NCBI GenBank assembly: GCA_964385465.1
Contig: CAYLPJ010000002.1
Span: 241,166-305,165 of the forward strand
DNA length: 64,000 nucleotides
Direction of reading: 5' to 3'
From: CAYLPJ01 sp964385465
GTDB lineage: Bacteria; Planctomycetota; Phycisphaerae; SM23-33
This document shows, piece after piece, positions 25,961 through 34,768 of the stretch. Under the pieces are notes generated by a model. That model had not been told where the DNA came from, did no database searches, and saw nothing but the letters and a program-made list of their open reading frames with translations. A program made the translations under genes and the position numbers. Position 1 is the stretch's first letter. Each line of letters opens with the position of its first letter.

Positions 25961-28262
25961 GAGCCTTCTCCTTGGCCGGGAAGTACAGCAGGTGCAGGAA
26001 CCGCCCGAGCGGGTCGTGCAGCACAACGGCGCGGACGTCCCCGGGGTCGGCGGCGACGACAGCGGTCGGGGCCTTTGCCTTCCCCGCGCCCGCCAGCGGC
26101 AGGCGGAGGTAGTACAGCGACATCAGGGACCGCTGCGGGCGGCTCTTGTGACGCCTGACGATCCCCGCGACCCGCGCGCCGGGGAAGATGCGGCCGAGGT
26201 ACTTCTCGGTCGTCACGGTCTCGAGGCGTTTGCGTGGCAAGCGAATGCTCACGCCGGCCCGGGCGAGCCGGCCCTGGACGGGCGGCAGCACGGGCTTGGG
26301 CGCAGGCGCGTTGATCGCGGGCAGGGCCGGGTCGCCCCACAGCCGGAAGCTCAGCGCCGCGCGGAGGACCTTGGCCTGCTCGGTGTGCCCGCGGGCGGCC
26401 TTGAGCTTCGCCAGGCACAGGAAATAGTTCCTCGCGTCGCGCAGGGCCTCGCCGACGCTCTCGCCCCCGAGGGCCTGGTCGCAGAACGCCTTGATCAACG
26501 CGCTGCCGGAGGCGCTGTGGATGTTCGTCACGCTGCCGATCAGCCCCACCCCGCCGTGATGCAGCACCCGCCGGGCCACGTCCTCCTCCAGCGAGTGGCA
26601 GCTCTGGAGGATCACCAGAGGCAGCCCGCCCAACTCGATCGGCGGGCGGTCGGCCGGGGGCGGCAGCGGCTCGTACGCCTCGTCGGCGCCCCAGCCGTAA
26701 TCCTCGGCCGGGCCGGCCGGATCCCCGCCGACGGAGGGCTCGACGGTCCCGGTCAGCTCGGCCGGCGGGTCGGGCATTGGGGGCTCGGCACCTTGGGGGG
26801 CGGGCCAGCCGTCGTCGGGCGCCGGGCCGGTGGCGTCGATGATCACGACGTCCTCGGCCCCCTCGTCGAACACCTGGGGCGGGCAGAAGAGCGCCTGGTC
26901 GCTGACGTGGCCCTGGTAGATGATCAGCCCGGCCGACGCCGCCGCGGCGAGGATGTTCGCGTCGTCGGCCGGGACGCCGTAGAACTCCCGGACCTCCCGC
27001 CCGGCGTTGCGGAGTTCCCGGGCGGTCAGGCGGGCGACGGTCTCGGCCAGGGGCAGCGCGCCGTATTCAGTGCGGGGGTTGGCGACCATCAGCACAGGCC
27101 CGTCGCCGCCGGCCCGCGTGCGGTGCAAGCCGATGCAGAACAGATGGGACACGTCGGACAAGCCGGCGAAGGGCAGCCGCCCGACCCCGTAGGCCGACGC
27201 CCCGGGCCCGGCGCCGGAGCAGGGCTCGACGGCGACCTCGAACGTGCCGAGGCGGCTGGAGTCGGTCACCGGGATCGGCGCGATCGCACCGTGGTCGCCC
27301 AGGATCGTTACCGTCCGCGGGGCAAGGCGCTCGGCGCGGACAAGGCGGTCCACGGCGGCCTCGGCCTCCCGGCCGTCGGAGGAACCGCAGAGCACCACGG
27401 CGGCGCTGCGGACCAGGCTGACGTACGGGGCGTACCACGCGGCGGCGTCGGGGGCGCAGGCGCCGGTGTCGAGACCGTCGGCCGGCTCGACCCATTCGTC
27501 GCCCGCCGCGACGTGCACCGCCGCCCCCCGGGCCGACTCGGGGGCCAGGGCCAGCACGACCCCCTCGACGCGGTCGGCGCCGATGGCCCGGACAATTCGC
27601 CTTGTCAGGTCCCGCTGGTCCAGGACGGTGACCTGCACATCGGGAAGCTCAGGCAAGGTTGGCACCGGCCGGGCTGCGTGGGCGAGGAGCACCTGCCGGA
27701 CGCCCAACTCGATGAAGGCGGAGCGGACGTGCCCGCGCGGGGCGTCGGCGGCAAGGGGGATCACCGGAGCGCCCAGGTGCGCTGCCAGCGTCGAGCCGAG
27801 GATGCACGCCGCGCCGTCGTCCGGGTCGCAGACCACCACCCGCGGCGCCCGCGCCCAGAAGGCCCGGGCGATCTTCACGGCCGCGCGGGTGGCGTCGGTG
27901 TCGAGGGCGACCGTCACGCCCGACGCGGGGCGCGTCGTCGCCGGGCGCGGCGCCGGCCAGCCGTCCAGGAACAGCCTCCCGGCCTGCGGGTAGCGGCCGA
28001 TCAGTTTCGCCGCGTGGTCGGCGGGGTTGCCCGAGACGGCCAGCAGCAGCGGCGGCCCCGCCGGACCGGCCAGCCGGGCTGCCAGCGGAGCCAGCATCGG
28101 CCGCAGGTGCCGGTCGTGCTCGGAGACCACCACCAAGGCCACCGGCTCGGGGGAAGGTGGTGTCGGCGGCGGTCCGACGTGAGAGGCCGCCGCGGCCGGG
28201 AGCACCGCCAGGACGAACGCGGCGAGCGCCCGTCCGGGCGGGCGAAGGAACGGTTGTGGCAT
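25932..28262 (-). CDS. Secreted C25-like (gingipain/caspase-fold, clan CD) cysteine peptidase
   Basis: The 776-aa protein begins at ATG 28262 (GAGG upstream) with a signal peptide (PGRALAAFVLAVLPAAAAS). The central and C-terminal region carries clan CD features: YGVGRLPFA, then the His motif IIYQGHVSDQALF (His about 452), and a Cys motif LVILQSCHSLEED (Cys about 555). GGVGLIGSVTN follows, and the domain closes with SFRLWGDPALP, comparable to the LLGDP end of C25 domains. The His and Cys are separated by a Pro/Gly/Asp-rich insert of about 75 residues. A residue-50-to-330 region with repeated alpha/beta strands precedes it, with no clear family. It is the first gene of the overlapping operon leading to M28, transglutaminase/7TM and ATP-grasp. 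Activity as a peptidase is inference from the dyad. Confidence 0.72.
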   Translation of the reverse strand: MPQPFLRPPGRALAAFVLAVLPAAAASHVGPPPTPPSPEPVALVVVSEHDRHLRPMLAPLAARLAGPAGPPLLLAVSGNPADHAAKLIGRYPQAGRLFLDGWPAPRPATTRPASGVTVALDTDATRAAVKIARAFWARAPRVVVCDPDDGAACILGSTLAAHLGAPVIPLAADAPRGHVRSAFIELGVRQVLLAHAARPVPTLPELPDVQVTVLDQRDLTRRIVRAIGADRVEGVVLALAPESARGAAVHVAAGDEWVEPADGLDTGACAPDAAAWYAPYVSLVRSAAVVLCGSSDGREAEAAVDRLVRAERLAPRTVTILGDHGAIAPIPVTDSSRLGTFEVAVEPCSGAGPGASAYGVGRLPFAGLSDVSHLFCIGLHRTRAGGDGPVLMVANPRTEYGALPLAETVARLTARELRNAGREVREFYGVPADDANILAAAASAGLIIYQGHVSDQALFCPPQVFDEGAEDVVIIDATGPAPDDGWPAPQGAEPPMPDPPAELTGTVEPSVGGDPAGPAEDYGWGADEAYEPLPPPADRPPIELGGLPLVILQSCHSLEEDVARRVLHHGGVGLIGSVTNIHSASGSALIKAFCDQALGGESVGEALRDARNYFLCLAKLKAARGHTEQAKVLRAALSFRLWGDPALPAINAPAPKPVLPPVQGRLARAGVSIRLPRKRLETVTTEKYLGRIFPGARVAGIVRRHKSRPQRSLMSLYYLRLPLAGAGKAKAPTAVVAADPGDVRAVVLHDPLGRFLHLLYFPAKEKARERIELPLR

Positions 28263-28567
28263 GGGGGCGGCCTCGCGGTCGGTAACCAGCCCGTTCTGCC
28301 GCGGCGGCAACCCCGCCGCCGGCGTTCGCGCACGTCACCGACGGCGGAAGCCATGCATTCGGCGTGCCGCGACGGGCCGGAAGTGCCCGGACAACGGAAT
28401 GCACCCGGTTACGGCCATTGGGCCCTGTTCCGCAGCAGGCGGGCCGCAGATTGCGGGCCCGCGACGCGGCGAATCGGTATGTTCTCTTCCGATCGCCGAG
28501 CCACATATCGGACGTGCAGTTCCGGTCCGATCCGTTCGGCGGTCCGAATGCCGAAACCGAAAGGAGG
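28263..28567. other. Intergenic region upstream of the C25/M28/transglutaminase/ATP-grasp operon
   Basis: This 305-bp gap separates the sigma-factor gene from the operon. One hairpin is visible (GCGGCGG 28301-28307, CCGCCGC 28313-28319, 5-nt loop) without a T-run. The operon promoter should be here but I could not assign it. Confidence 0.4.
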
Positions 28568-29155
28568 CTACGCCTCCGCCATCCGTGCCGCCGAGCGACG
28601 GAGTTGAGCCATCACCCGCTTGTGGCGGAGGCTGATCGTGGCCTCGCTACGGCCGAAGACCTCGCCGATCTCGCGGAAGGACATGTCTTCGGCGTACCGC
28701 ATGAGCATGAGCCGGCGGTCCTGGTGGTCCAGTTGCTTGAGCAAGGTGGCGACCAACTCACGGTTCTCGGACCGTTTTGGCGGGGTGTGGCGGTCCGGAT
28801 CGGGGACGTGTTCGATCGGCGTGTCCTGGCCATCCTTCTCGGAGGGCGACCGAAGGTGCACGAACCGCGGTGCGGAATCGTCGCCCCGTCGGCGGATCAC
28901 GCGGTCGTGGCGCATCGCGTCCACGGCCAGGTAAAAGCCCTTCGATGCGAGGTAAGTCTTGAACTCGACGCCCTGGTCGGCCCGGTACTTCCTGGCGGCC
29001 CGGGCGAGGCCGTAGTAAGAGTAGCTCTTGAGGTCTTCCATCGGCACCCAGGGGTAACGGCGTCGCAGTCTCAATGCCATGCCACCAGCAAGCTCGGCAT
29101 GCTCCGGCCTGAGCCTCGATGGACCCCCACTACCGGTAAACACTGACCCGATCAT
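28568..29155 (-). CDS. Small RNA polymerase sigma-70 family factor
   Basis: The 195-aa protein has sigma region 2 at about 17-85 (ELAGGMALRLRRRYPWVPME, then DLKSYSYYGLARAARKYRAD and VEFKTYLASKGFYLAVDAMR). Its region 4 helix-turn-helix is at about 135-190 (LLKQLDHQDRRLMLMRYAED, MSFREIGEVFGRSEATISLR). The linker between them is short and charged, as in FliA/SigB-type or ECF-like factors rather than housekeeping sigma. ATG 29155 is preceded by CGGAGCGGAAATC; the longer upstream frame has no homology. It directs RNA polymerase to an unknown set of promoters. It lies downstream of a stand-alone HisKA protein on the same strand (282 bp apart) and 305 bp before the peptidase operon. No anti-sigma gene is adjacent. 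Confidence 0.88.
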   Translation of the reverse strand: MIGSVFTGSGGPSRLRPEHAELAGGMALRLRRRYPWVPMEDLKSYSYYGLARAARKYRADQGVEFKTYLASKGFYLAVDAMRHDRVIRRRGDDSAPRFVHLRSPSEKDGQDTPIEHVPDPDRHTPPKRSENRELVATLLKQLDHQDRRLMLMRYAEDMSFREIGEVFGRSEATISLRHKRVMAQLRRSAARMAEA

Positions 29156-29437
29156 GATTTCCGCTCCGTGTCGTACGGCGTGTCCTGGCGAATGGCCCGC
29201 ACTGCTGCGTCGATCCGTGCCGCACCGAGCCAAGGAGGTGGAAGCCGTTCCGCCGATTGCTCCGTTACCATTGATATCGACATGAAGCGGCCGCATCAAA
29301 CGAAAAACGTTAAATTTCACAAATACCGTTGTTTTGCCGATATGACCAGAATGGCAGCGGCCGGGGTGGGAGTGAGCGGCAGCGGACCGTCTCATCGGGC
29401 GCGGCCACACTGGCGCCGGGGTCCGCCGTGGGGCGGG

Positions 29438-29764
29438 CTACAAGGCAGCGGGGCCGTCAGGGACCTTCGTCGGCTGACCGTGGCTGAACGCCAGCAGTTC
29501 GCGGGCAATGCCCGTCAGTCCCTCCATGGCCCCGAGGATCTCCTCGACGTGCTGGCGTCCGCCGTCGGCGAGCAGGCCGCGGCAGAGCAGCATCTCGGCG
29601 TGAGCGCGGACGACGGTGATCTGGTTGCGGAGGTCGTGGCCGGCGGCCCCGGCCAGCTCGCGGGCGGCCTCGATCTGCGAAGGCTTCGGCGTCGCACCGA
29701 ACGCCTCGGGCGCCGCCCCGCACGGGGTGTTGTCTGCCTCGCTGGAATTCCCGCAACCTGCCAT
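29438..29764 (-). CDS. Stand-alone HisKA (DHp) domain protein without kinase ATPase domain
   Basis: The 108-aa product is essentially one histidine-kinase dimerisation and phosphoacceptor helix pair. ELAGAAGHDLRNQITVVRAH holds the H-box His (residue 43) followed by Asp and the conserved Asn. The second helix is HVEEILGAMEGLTGIARELL. It ends soon after (VPDGPAAL, TAG 29438), so no HATPase domain is present, and none lies in any frame nearby. ATG 29764 has a modest AAGGCGGG upstream. It could be phosphorylated in trans as a phosphorelay intermediate, act as a response-regulator phosphatase, or be a gene remnant. There is no response regulator in the window. Confidence 0.7.
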   Translation of the reverse strand: MAGCGNSSEADNTPCGAAPEAFGATPKPSQIEAARELAGAAGHDLRNQITVVRAHAEMLLCRGLLADGGRQHVEEILGAMEGLTGIARELLAFSHGQPTKVPDGPAAL

Positions 29765-29959
29765 GGTTCCCGCCTTGATGGAACGGCCTCGATTGCCGAT
29801 AGATACCCGAAAAGGCCGGCTGGTCCAGAGCCGCGGGACATCCTACTGCCGCGGGCACGACGGTGCAAGGCGGGGCCGATTCGCGCGCGGCATACCCTTG
29901 ACGGGTGAACCCCCGGGGACTAGGTTCCGCCGATCCCCCGGCTGAGAAAGGGAACCGAC

Positions 29960-30835
29960 ATGCCGTTCGATCCAGTGGAATTCGCCCGTCGCCCCCGCGT
30001 CACGGATGGTGCCTGCGGGACGGAACTCCAGAAGCGAGGCCTGACGCAGGGCGCGTGCCCGGAGCTGTGGAACGTCGAGAACCCCGATGCCGTGCGGGAG
30101 GTGGCGCAGGCGTATGTCGAGGCCGGCAGCGAGGTCATCCTGACAAACAGTTTCGGCGGCAACCGGTTCATCCTGGGCAATCACGGCGCGGCCGACCGGG
30201 TGGGCGAGCTGATGGAAAGCAGCGCCGCCCTGGCCCGGGAGGCCGCGGCGGGGACGGAGGTGAAGGTCTTCGGCTCGATGGGGCCGACGGGCAAGATCGT
30301 AATGATGGAGGAGGTCGCCGAAGAGGACATCCGGTCGGCCTTCGCCGAGCAGGCGGCCGCCCTGGCCCGTGGCGGTGCCGACGCGCTGGTCATCGAGACG
30401 TTCCACGAGTTGGCGGAGCTGCGCCTGGCGCTGGAGGGCGCGATCTCCGCGACGGACCTGGCGATCATCTGCTGCATGACGTTCTCCTCGGGCGCCGACG
30501 CGAGGCACACGATCATGGGCGACGCCCCCGCCGACCTGGCCGCCCTCGCCGACGAGCTCGGCGTCGCCGTCGTCGGCGCCAACTGCGGCGTCGGCCCGGA
30601 GAACTATGTCGGCGTCGCCGCCGCCCTGCGTGCCGTCACCGACAAGCCGATCTGGGTCAAGGCCAACGCCGGCCTGCCGGTCGTCGAGGACGGCAGGACC
30701 GTCTTCCCCATGCCCGCCGACGAGTTCGCCTCGTACGTCCCCGCCCTGATCGAGTCGGGCGTCAACTACATCGGCGGCTGCTGCGGCACCAACCCGGAGT
30801 TCATCCGCGCCATCAAGGCCGCCCTGCCGGGCTGA
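29960..30835 (+). CDS. Homocysteine S-methyltransferase family protein
   Basis: The 291-aa TIM-barrel protein belongs to the zinc-dependent homocysteine/selenocysteine methyltransferase (BHMT/MetH N-terminal) family. Evidence: TDGACGTELQKRG at the N-terminus, LTNSFGGNRFILG, the first zinc Cys in VVGANCGVGPENY (Cys 209), and the paired zinc Cys in NYIGGCCGTNPEFI (Cys 274, 275). The length equals a single barrel with no cobalamin or folate domain attached. It would transfer a methyl group to homocysteine or a related thiol; the donor cannot be named. GAAAGGGAACC precedes ATG 29960. It faces the ChbG-like gene tail to tail and seems to be a single-gene unit. Confidence 0.92.
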   Translation: MPFDPVEFARRPRVTDGACGTELQKRGLTQGACPELWNVENPDAVREVAQAYVEAGSEVILTNSFGGNRFILGNHGAADRVGELMESSAALAREAAAGTEVKVFGSMGPTGKIVMMEEVAEEDIRSAFAEQAAALARGGADALVIETFHELAELRLALEGAISATDLAIICCMTFSSGADARHTIMGDAPADLAALADELGVAVVGANCGVGPENYVGVAAALRAVTDKPIWVKANAGLPVVEDGRTVFPMPADEFASYVPALIESGVNYIGGCCGTNPEFIRAIKAALPG

Positions 30836-30905
30836 GGACAGCGCCGCCGGTCACCCCCGAGGCATCCGGCAGCGGGAAGCGCGACAGCCCGAACGCCCCG
30901 GGCAG

Positions 30906-31691
30906 TCAGCGCCCCCTGATGCGGCCCTCCGCCGTCAGCACGTCGGTGTAGCGGACGAAGGCGACGTCGTGCTCGGAAGCCCAGCGGGCGACCTGCGGGG
31001 AGAGGAACAGGCGGCGCTGGCGGTCGCGGTCGCGGGCGATCTTGCCCGGCGGGTCGCCGGCGTGGCCCATGCGGCGCATGTCCGGGCGGTCGTAGCCGGG
31101 ATGGGCCACGAGCAGGTAGTCCCCGTCGGCCGCGAGCTTCAGCCGCGCCAGCAGCTCCTCGCCGGGGTCCTCGGGCCGCTCGCCCTCGACGGCGGGCAGG
31201 CGGGCGAGCGTGCGGTGGCCCTTGATCAGCCCCTCCTGCCGGCCGAGCTCGTCCAGCAGTGCGGCCACGCCGTCGAGCCAGTCGAAGCCCATGTGGAGGT
31301 CGTAGTAGCGCACATCGAGGCCGGCGTCGCGCATCTTCTGGAGTTGGGCGGCCATCTCGGCGGCGATCTGTTCGGCGTCCACGCCGCGCTCGTGATTGGC
31401 CTTGGGCGTGGGCAGCAGGTATCCGCTGTCGTCGAGGAGAGAGGGCACGCGCTGCGGGGGCAGGACGGGGGCCCACTTGACATCCTCCCATTCGGAATTG
31501 AGGGTCATGTGCAGGCCGACGCAGGCGTCGGGAAACCCCTTGAGCATGTCGGCGGCGGCGTCGAAGTGCTTGCAGCAGGGCATGACGGAGACGTTGCGGG
31601 CGTAGCCCTCGGCGAGCACTTCGGCGATGGCGTCGTTGGCGCTGGGACAGGACCCGGCGTCGTCCATCCGGCAGACAAGGCGTATCGTCAT
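30906..31691 (-). CDS. ChbG/YdjC-like carbohydrate deacetylase
   Basis: The 261-aa protein opens with MTIRLVCRMDDAGSCPSAND, where the Asp pair is the metal and catalytic motif of the YdjC family. The metal His residues appear in CVGLHMTLNSEW and in VRYYDLHMGFDW. A late segment, DYLLVAHPGYDRPDMRRM, completes the site. These enzymes remove N-acetyl groups from small glycans. GGAGAACGCT precedes ATG 31691. It lies 163 bp downstream of the GH78 gene on the same strand and may share its transcript, which would link deacetylation to glycan breakdown. The longer upstream frame has no homology. Confidence 0.88.
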   Translation of the reverse strand: MTIRLVCRMDDAGSCPSANDAIAEVLAEGYARNVSVMPCCKHFDAAADMLKGFPDACVGLHMTLNSEWEDVKWAPVLPPQRVPSLLDDSGYLLPTPKANHERGVDAEQIAAEMAAQLQKMRDAGLDVRYYDLHMGFDWLDGVAALLDELGRQEGLIKGHRTLARLPAVEGERPEDPGEELLARLKLAADGDYLLVAHPGYDRPDMRRMGHAGDPPGKIARDRDRQRRLFLSPQVARWASEHDVAFVRYTDVLTAEGRIRGR

Positions 31692-31854
31692 AGCGTTCTC
31701 CGCGGATATGTGGGACCGGGGAACCGGATTGCCGGAGGACCGGAGGAGTCCGTGGCGTGTTTCCGCGCGTCGGTTCGGGACCTGCGCCCTGCGGTCCCGC
31801 CCTTGCCAAGGCCACGGCTGGCGGACGCTTCCGCACTTCCGGTCTTGCGGTCTC

Positions 31855-34623
31855 TCAGACCTCCTCGGGCAGGTTGACTTCGATCCCGTCGGGGGCCTGG
31901 TAGGCGATGACGAGACGGTCGCCGAGGCGCTGCCACTGAACGTAGATCCCGCCGCGAGGGTGGGGGAAGACGCCCTCGGCCCACTGGAGCGTGCCCGGCT
32001 GCGGCGCCAGCACCACCTTGTCCGGGTTGCCCGGCTCGGGGAAGCGCACGCCGAGGACCATGGTGGACAGGTAGTACGTGGGCGCGGCCGACCAGGCGTG
32101 GCAGAGGCTGGCGCCTCGCTTGTCGACGAAGTACTCCCAGGTCGTCCACGCCCCGCGGTCGAGCATGTGGCCCCAGTAGCGTCGCATGAAGGCCTCGGCC
32201 TCGACGTCCATCCCCTGGCCGTAGAGGGCACCGAGGGCGTAGAAGGAAAAGTAGGACGTCACGTTGCAGTCGCTGTTTTCTTTCGGCTCGGGGACGCGGA
32301 AGTTGTTGTCCATGGCCTCGGCCAGCCACTCGGCGGCCGAGTCGGCCTGGTCGTCGGTGGCGATCCCGTACAGCAGCGCCAGGGCGTTGCCGGCGACGGA
32401 GGGCCCGGTATCGGGCACCTCCTCGCGGCGGCGGTCGACGAACGCGCCGACCTCGTCGTCCCAGAAGGCCTGGCGGATGGCCTCGGCGAGCTCGGTGGCG
32501 TCGGCCTCGGCGGCGCCGGCGGCCTCGACGTCTCCGACCAGCGCGAACACGTTCGCCGCGGCCGCGAAGCCGCGCTGGCAGAAGCAGTTCAGCGCGCAGT
32601 GCACGCCGCGCTTGTCCACGCTGGAGAGGTCCACGTAGGGCGCGAGGTTCCGCCCGTCCACCAGCACGCCGCCGTCCTCGCGGAGCTTGCCCAGCCCGGC
32701 CAGGAGCTTCTTGATCCGCGGGGCGGCCTCGCGGAGGAACGCCACGTCGCCGGTGGCGGTCCAGTAGGCCATCAGCGTCTGGGGGATGATGGCGGTGTAG
32801 TCCGGGTGTCGGCCGGGCTCGAGGGAGTGGGCGCCCGGGCGGATGAGCCCGTTGTCGCCCTGGCCGAGAAGGAACAGCTCGATGCACCGGCGGAACAGGG
32901 CCGTGTCGCCGTAGGCGGCGAGGTTGGCGTGGTATTCGGCGAGGAAGTCGCCGCTATAGAGCCCGCGCTCCCGCCAGGGGCAGTCGAGGTAGGCGTCCTC
33001 CATGCACGCGTGCAGGGCGGCCTGGCCGAGCTTCCAGACCTGGTTCAGCGTCGGGTCCGAACAGGCGAACTCGCCGATGGCCTGGACGGGATAGTTCGCC
33101 CGGGATGCCGCCACGCGATGCAGCCGGAACTGCGAGAGATCGCCGCGGACCAGCACTTCCATGTACCGGAACCCCCGCGGGTGGAAGGCCTGCCACCGCT
33201 GGAGGCCCCCGCGGGTGATGCATCGGTCGGCCATGTCCACGAAGTACCGCCCGTGGATGTCCGCCGTGCCGTCGGTGTCGAGCTGCTCGCAGTAGGTCAC
33301 GTCGACGACCGTGCCCTCGGCGGCCTCGAAGTCCAGCATGGCCCGGCCGAGCACTTCTCCGCCGAAATCGTAAAGGATGGCCAGCGTGTCGTCGCCGACC
33401 TTGGCGGCGAAGGGGGCCAGGTCGGTCTCGACGGTGCACGCGCCGGCGAGGGGTTCGAAGCGGCGCCAGGCGCGTTCCCGGCAGGGGCTCTGGGCGGACC
33501 GCTCGCGCGGCCAGGGCGTCCACGGGCCCAGCCGCTCGGGCAGGGCGTCGGGATCGCCGAGGGGCAGGTCCAACTCGCCGGCGGCGGGCGTTTCGGCGAC
33601 CAGCCACGGCCCGCCGACAAGGAACGCGTTGGGCGAGTGGGCCTGCTTGTCGGCGCTGACCTCGAGCTCGGCGGGGCGCGGCAGGGCGAGGTAGAAGTCC
33701 CACCAGCCGTGCCGGAGCGACTCGTGGACCTCCAGGAGGTTCCAGCCCTCCTCGAAGGTTGCGGTGAAGTCCTGCCGCAACGGGCCCGCCTTGGGGTCCG
33801 CAGGCTTCAGCTCCGTGCCGTTGAGGAAGTACCGCCCCCACCACGCGCCGAAAGTGACCTCCTGGCGGCGCGGCGAGCGGATCCATGTCATCACGCTCAC
33901 GCGGGCCTCCTGGCGGTGCCACTGCCCCCCCGCCGGCGTGGTGACGATCAGCGAGTGCCAGTCCTCGTCGGCCTGCCGCGCCGCCCAGACGCCCCCGATC
34001 CGCCGGGGGTAGACCTCCCGCTCGTCCAGCAGCGGGATCGACCGCGGGACCAGTTCGCCCCAGTGATCGGCGTTGGCGTGGACCGCGGCGGCGGGCCAGT
34101 CGCCGTCGTCGTAGTCCTCCGAGACCCACGACCCCTCGGGCAGGTCCGGGGCGACCAGCAGTTCGCCGTGGTTCAGCGCGAACGAGAGCATGGGCGTCTC
34201 GCGGCGGCAGGCGGGGGACTCCAGGGCCTTCCAGGACTCGTCCGTGGCGACCTGGCGTGTGTTGCCCTCGACGTCCTCGAACGCCCCCCAGGCAATCAGC
34301 CCGCCGACGCTGGCCTCGTTGTGGAACGTGTTGACGCCCTGGCTGTTGACCACGACGGCGATCACGTTGCGCCCCGGACGGAGGAACGGCGTGACGTCCA
34401 CCGTGTCGTACTCCGGCTTGACCACGAAGAACCTCGCCGGGCCGTGGCAGACCACCTCCCCGTTGATCAGCAGCCGGTACCGCGTGTCGGCAAAGATGTT
34501 CAGCTCGCCCTCGGCCGGCTCGGCGGGCAGGTCGAACGTCGTACGGAACATCGCCCAGCGGTTGCGTCCCTCACCGTGCGGATCGGTCCAGATGAACTTC
34601 GCGTTCTGATCAGGCAACGTCAT
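31855..34623 (-). CDS. GH78 alpha-L-rhamnosidase
   Basis: The 922-aa enzyme removes terminal alpha-L-rhamnose from glycans. The N-terminus has galactose-binding-like beta domains (residues 1-480; WAMFRTTFDLPAEPAEGELN, FADTRYRLLINGEVV). The (alpha/alpha)6 barrel begins near SDPTLNQVWKLGQAALHACM. The catalytic strip DCPWRERGLYSGDF holds Asp 547, Glu 552 and Asp 559. Their spacing (5 and 7) is the same as in the Bacillus sp. GL1 enzyme RhaB. A C-terminal beta domain follows (LGVRFPEPGNPDKVVLAPQP). No signal peptide is seen from ATG 34623, so it may act in the cytoplasm. I preferred this start over GTG 34677 because a GAGGAG lies directly upstream and the first domain begins here. Confidence 0.92.
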   Translation of the reverse strand: MTLPDQNAKFIWTDPHGEGRNRWAMFRTTFDLPAEPAEGELNIFADTRYRLLINGEVVCHGPARFFVVKPEYDTVDVTPFLRPGRNVIAVVVNSQGVNTFHNEASVGGLIAWGAFEDVEGNTRQVATDESWKALESPACRRETPMLSFALNHGELLVAPDLPEGSWVSEDYDDGDWPAAAVHANADHWGELVPRSIPLLDEREVYPRRIGGVWAARQADEDWHSLIVTTPAGGQWHRQEARVSVMTWIRSPRRQEVTFGAWWGRYFLNGTELKPADPKAGPLRQDFTATFEEGWNLLEVHESLRHGWWDFYLALPRPAELEVSADKQAHSPNAFLVGGPWLVAETPAAGELDLPLGDPDALPERLGPWTPWPRERSAQSPCRERAWRRFEPLAGACTVETDLAPFAAKVGDDTLAILYDFGGEVLGRAMLDFEAAEGTVVDVTYCEQLDTDGTADIHGRYFVDMADRCITRGGLQRWQAFHPRGFRYMEVLVRGDLSQFRLHRVAASRANYPVQAIGEFACSDPTLNQVWKLGQAALHACMEDAYLDCPWRERGLYSGDFLAEYHANLAAYGDTALFRRCIELFLLGQGDNGLIRPGAHSLEPGRHPDYTAIIPQTLMAYWTATGDVAFLREAAPRIKKLLAGLGKLREDGGVLVDGRNLAPYVDLSSVDKRGVHCALNCFCQRGFAAAANVFALVGDVEAAGAAEADATELAEAIRQAFWDDEVGAFVDRRREEVPDTGPSVAGNALALLYGIATDDQADSAAEWLAEAMDNNFRVPEPKENSDCNVTSYFSFYALGALYGQGMDVEAEAFMRRYWGHMLDRGAWTTWEYFVDKRGASLCHAWSAAPTYYLSTMVLGVRFPEPGNPDKVVLAPQPGTLQWAEGVFPHPRGGIYVQWQRLGDRLVIAYQAPDGIEVNLPEEV

Positions 34624-34699
34624 ACTCCTCGGTGCCCTCGCCGCCGCAGGCCGCGACGCGGGGCGGTCTTGATTCACTCGGGTCGTTGTCGGGGCTCAC

Positions 34700-34738
34700 A
34701 CCCCGGGCTTCCTGCCTGAGCCCCTTCGAGCCCGGGGT
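34700..34738. repeat. Hairpin between oxidoreductase and GH78 genes
   Basis: The arms ACCCCGGGCT (34700-34709) and AGCCCGGGGT (34729-34738) pair over 10 bp around a 19-nt loop. It sits after the oxidoreductase stop and before the GH78 start on the minus strand. It may act as an attenuator, an mRNA stabiliser or a short palindromic repeat. Confidence 0.5.
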
Positions 34739-34768
34739 CCAGGCGCCGGCGTGAGGGCTGGCCGCGGG

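Noticed and set aside
29300..29345. FliA-like promoter (TAAA...GCCGATAT) on the plus strand
   Set aside because: The spacer is far longer than the consensus and there is no gene directly downstream on that strand.
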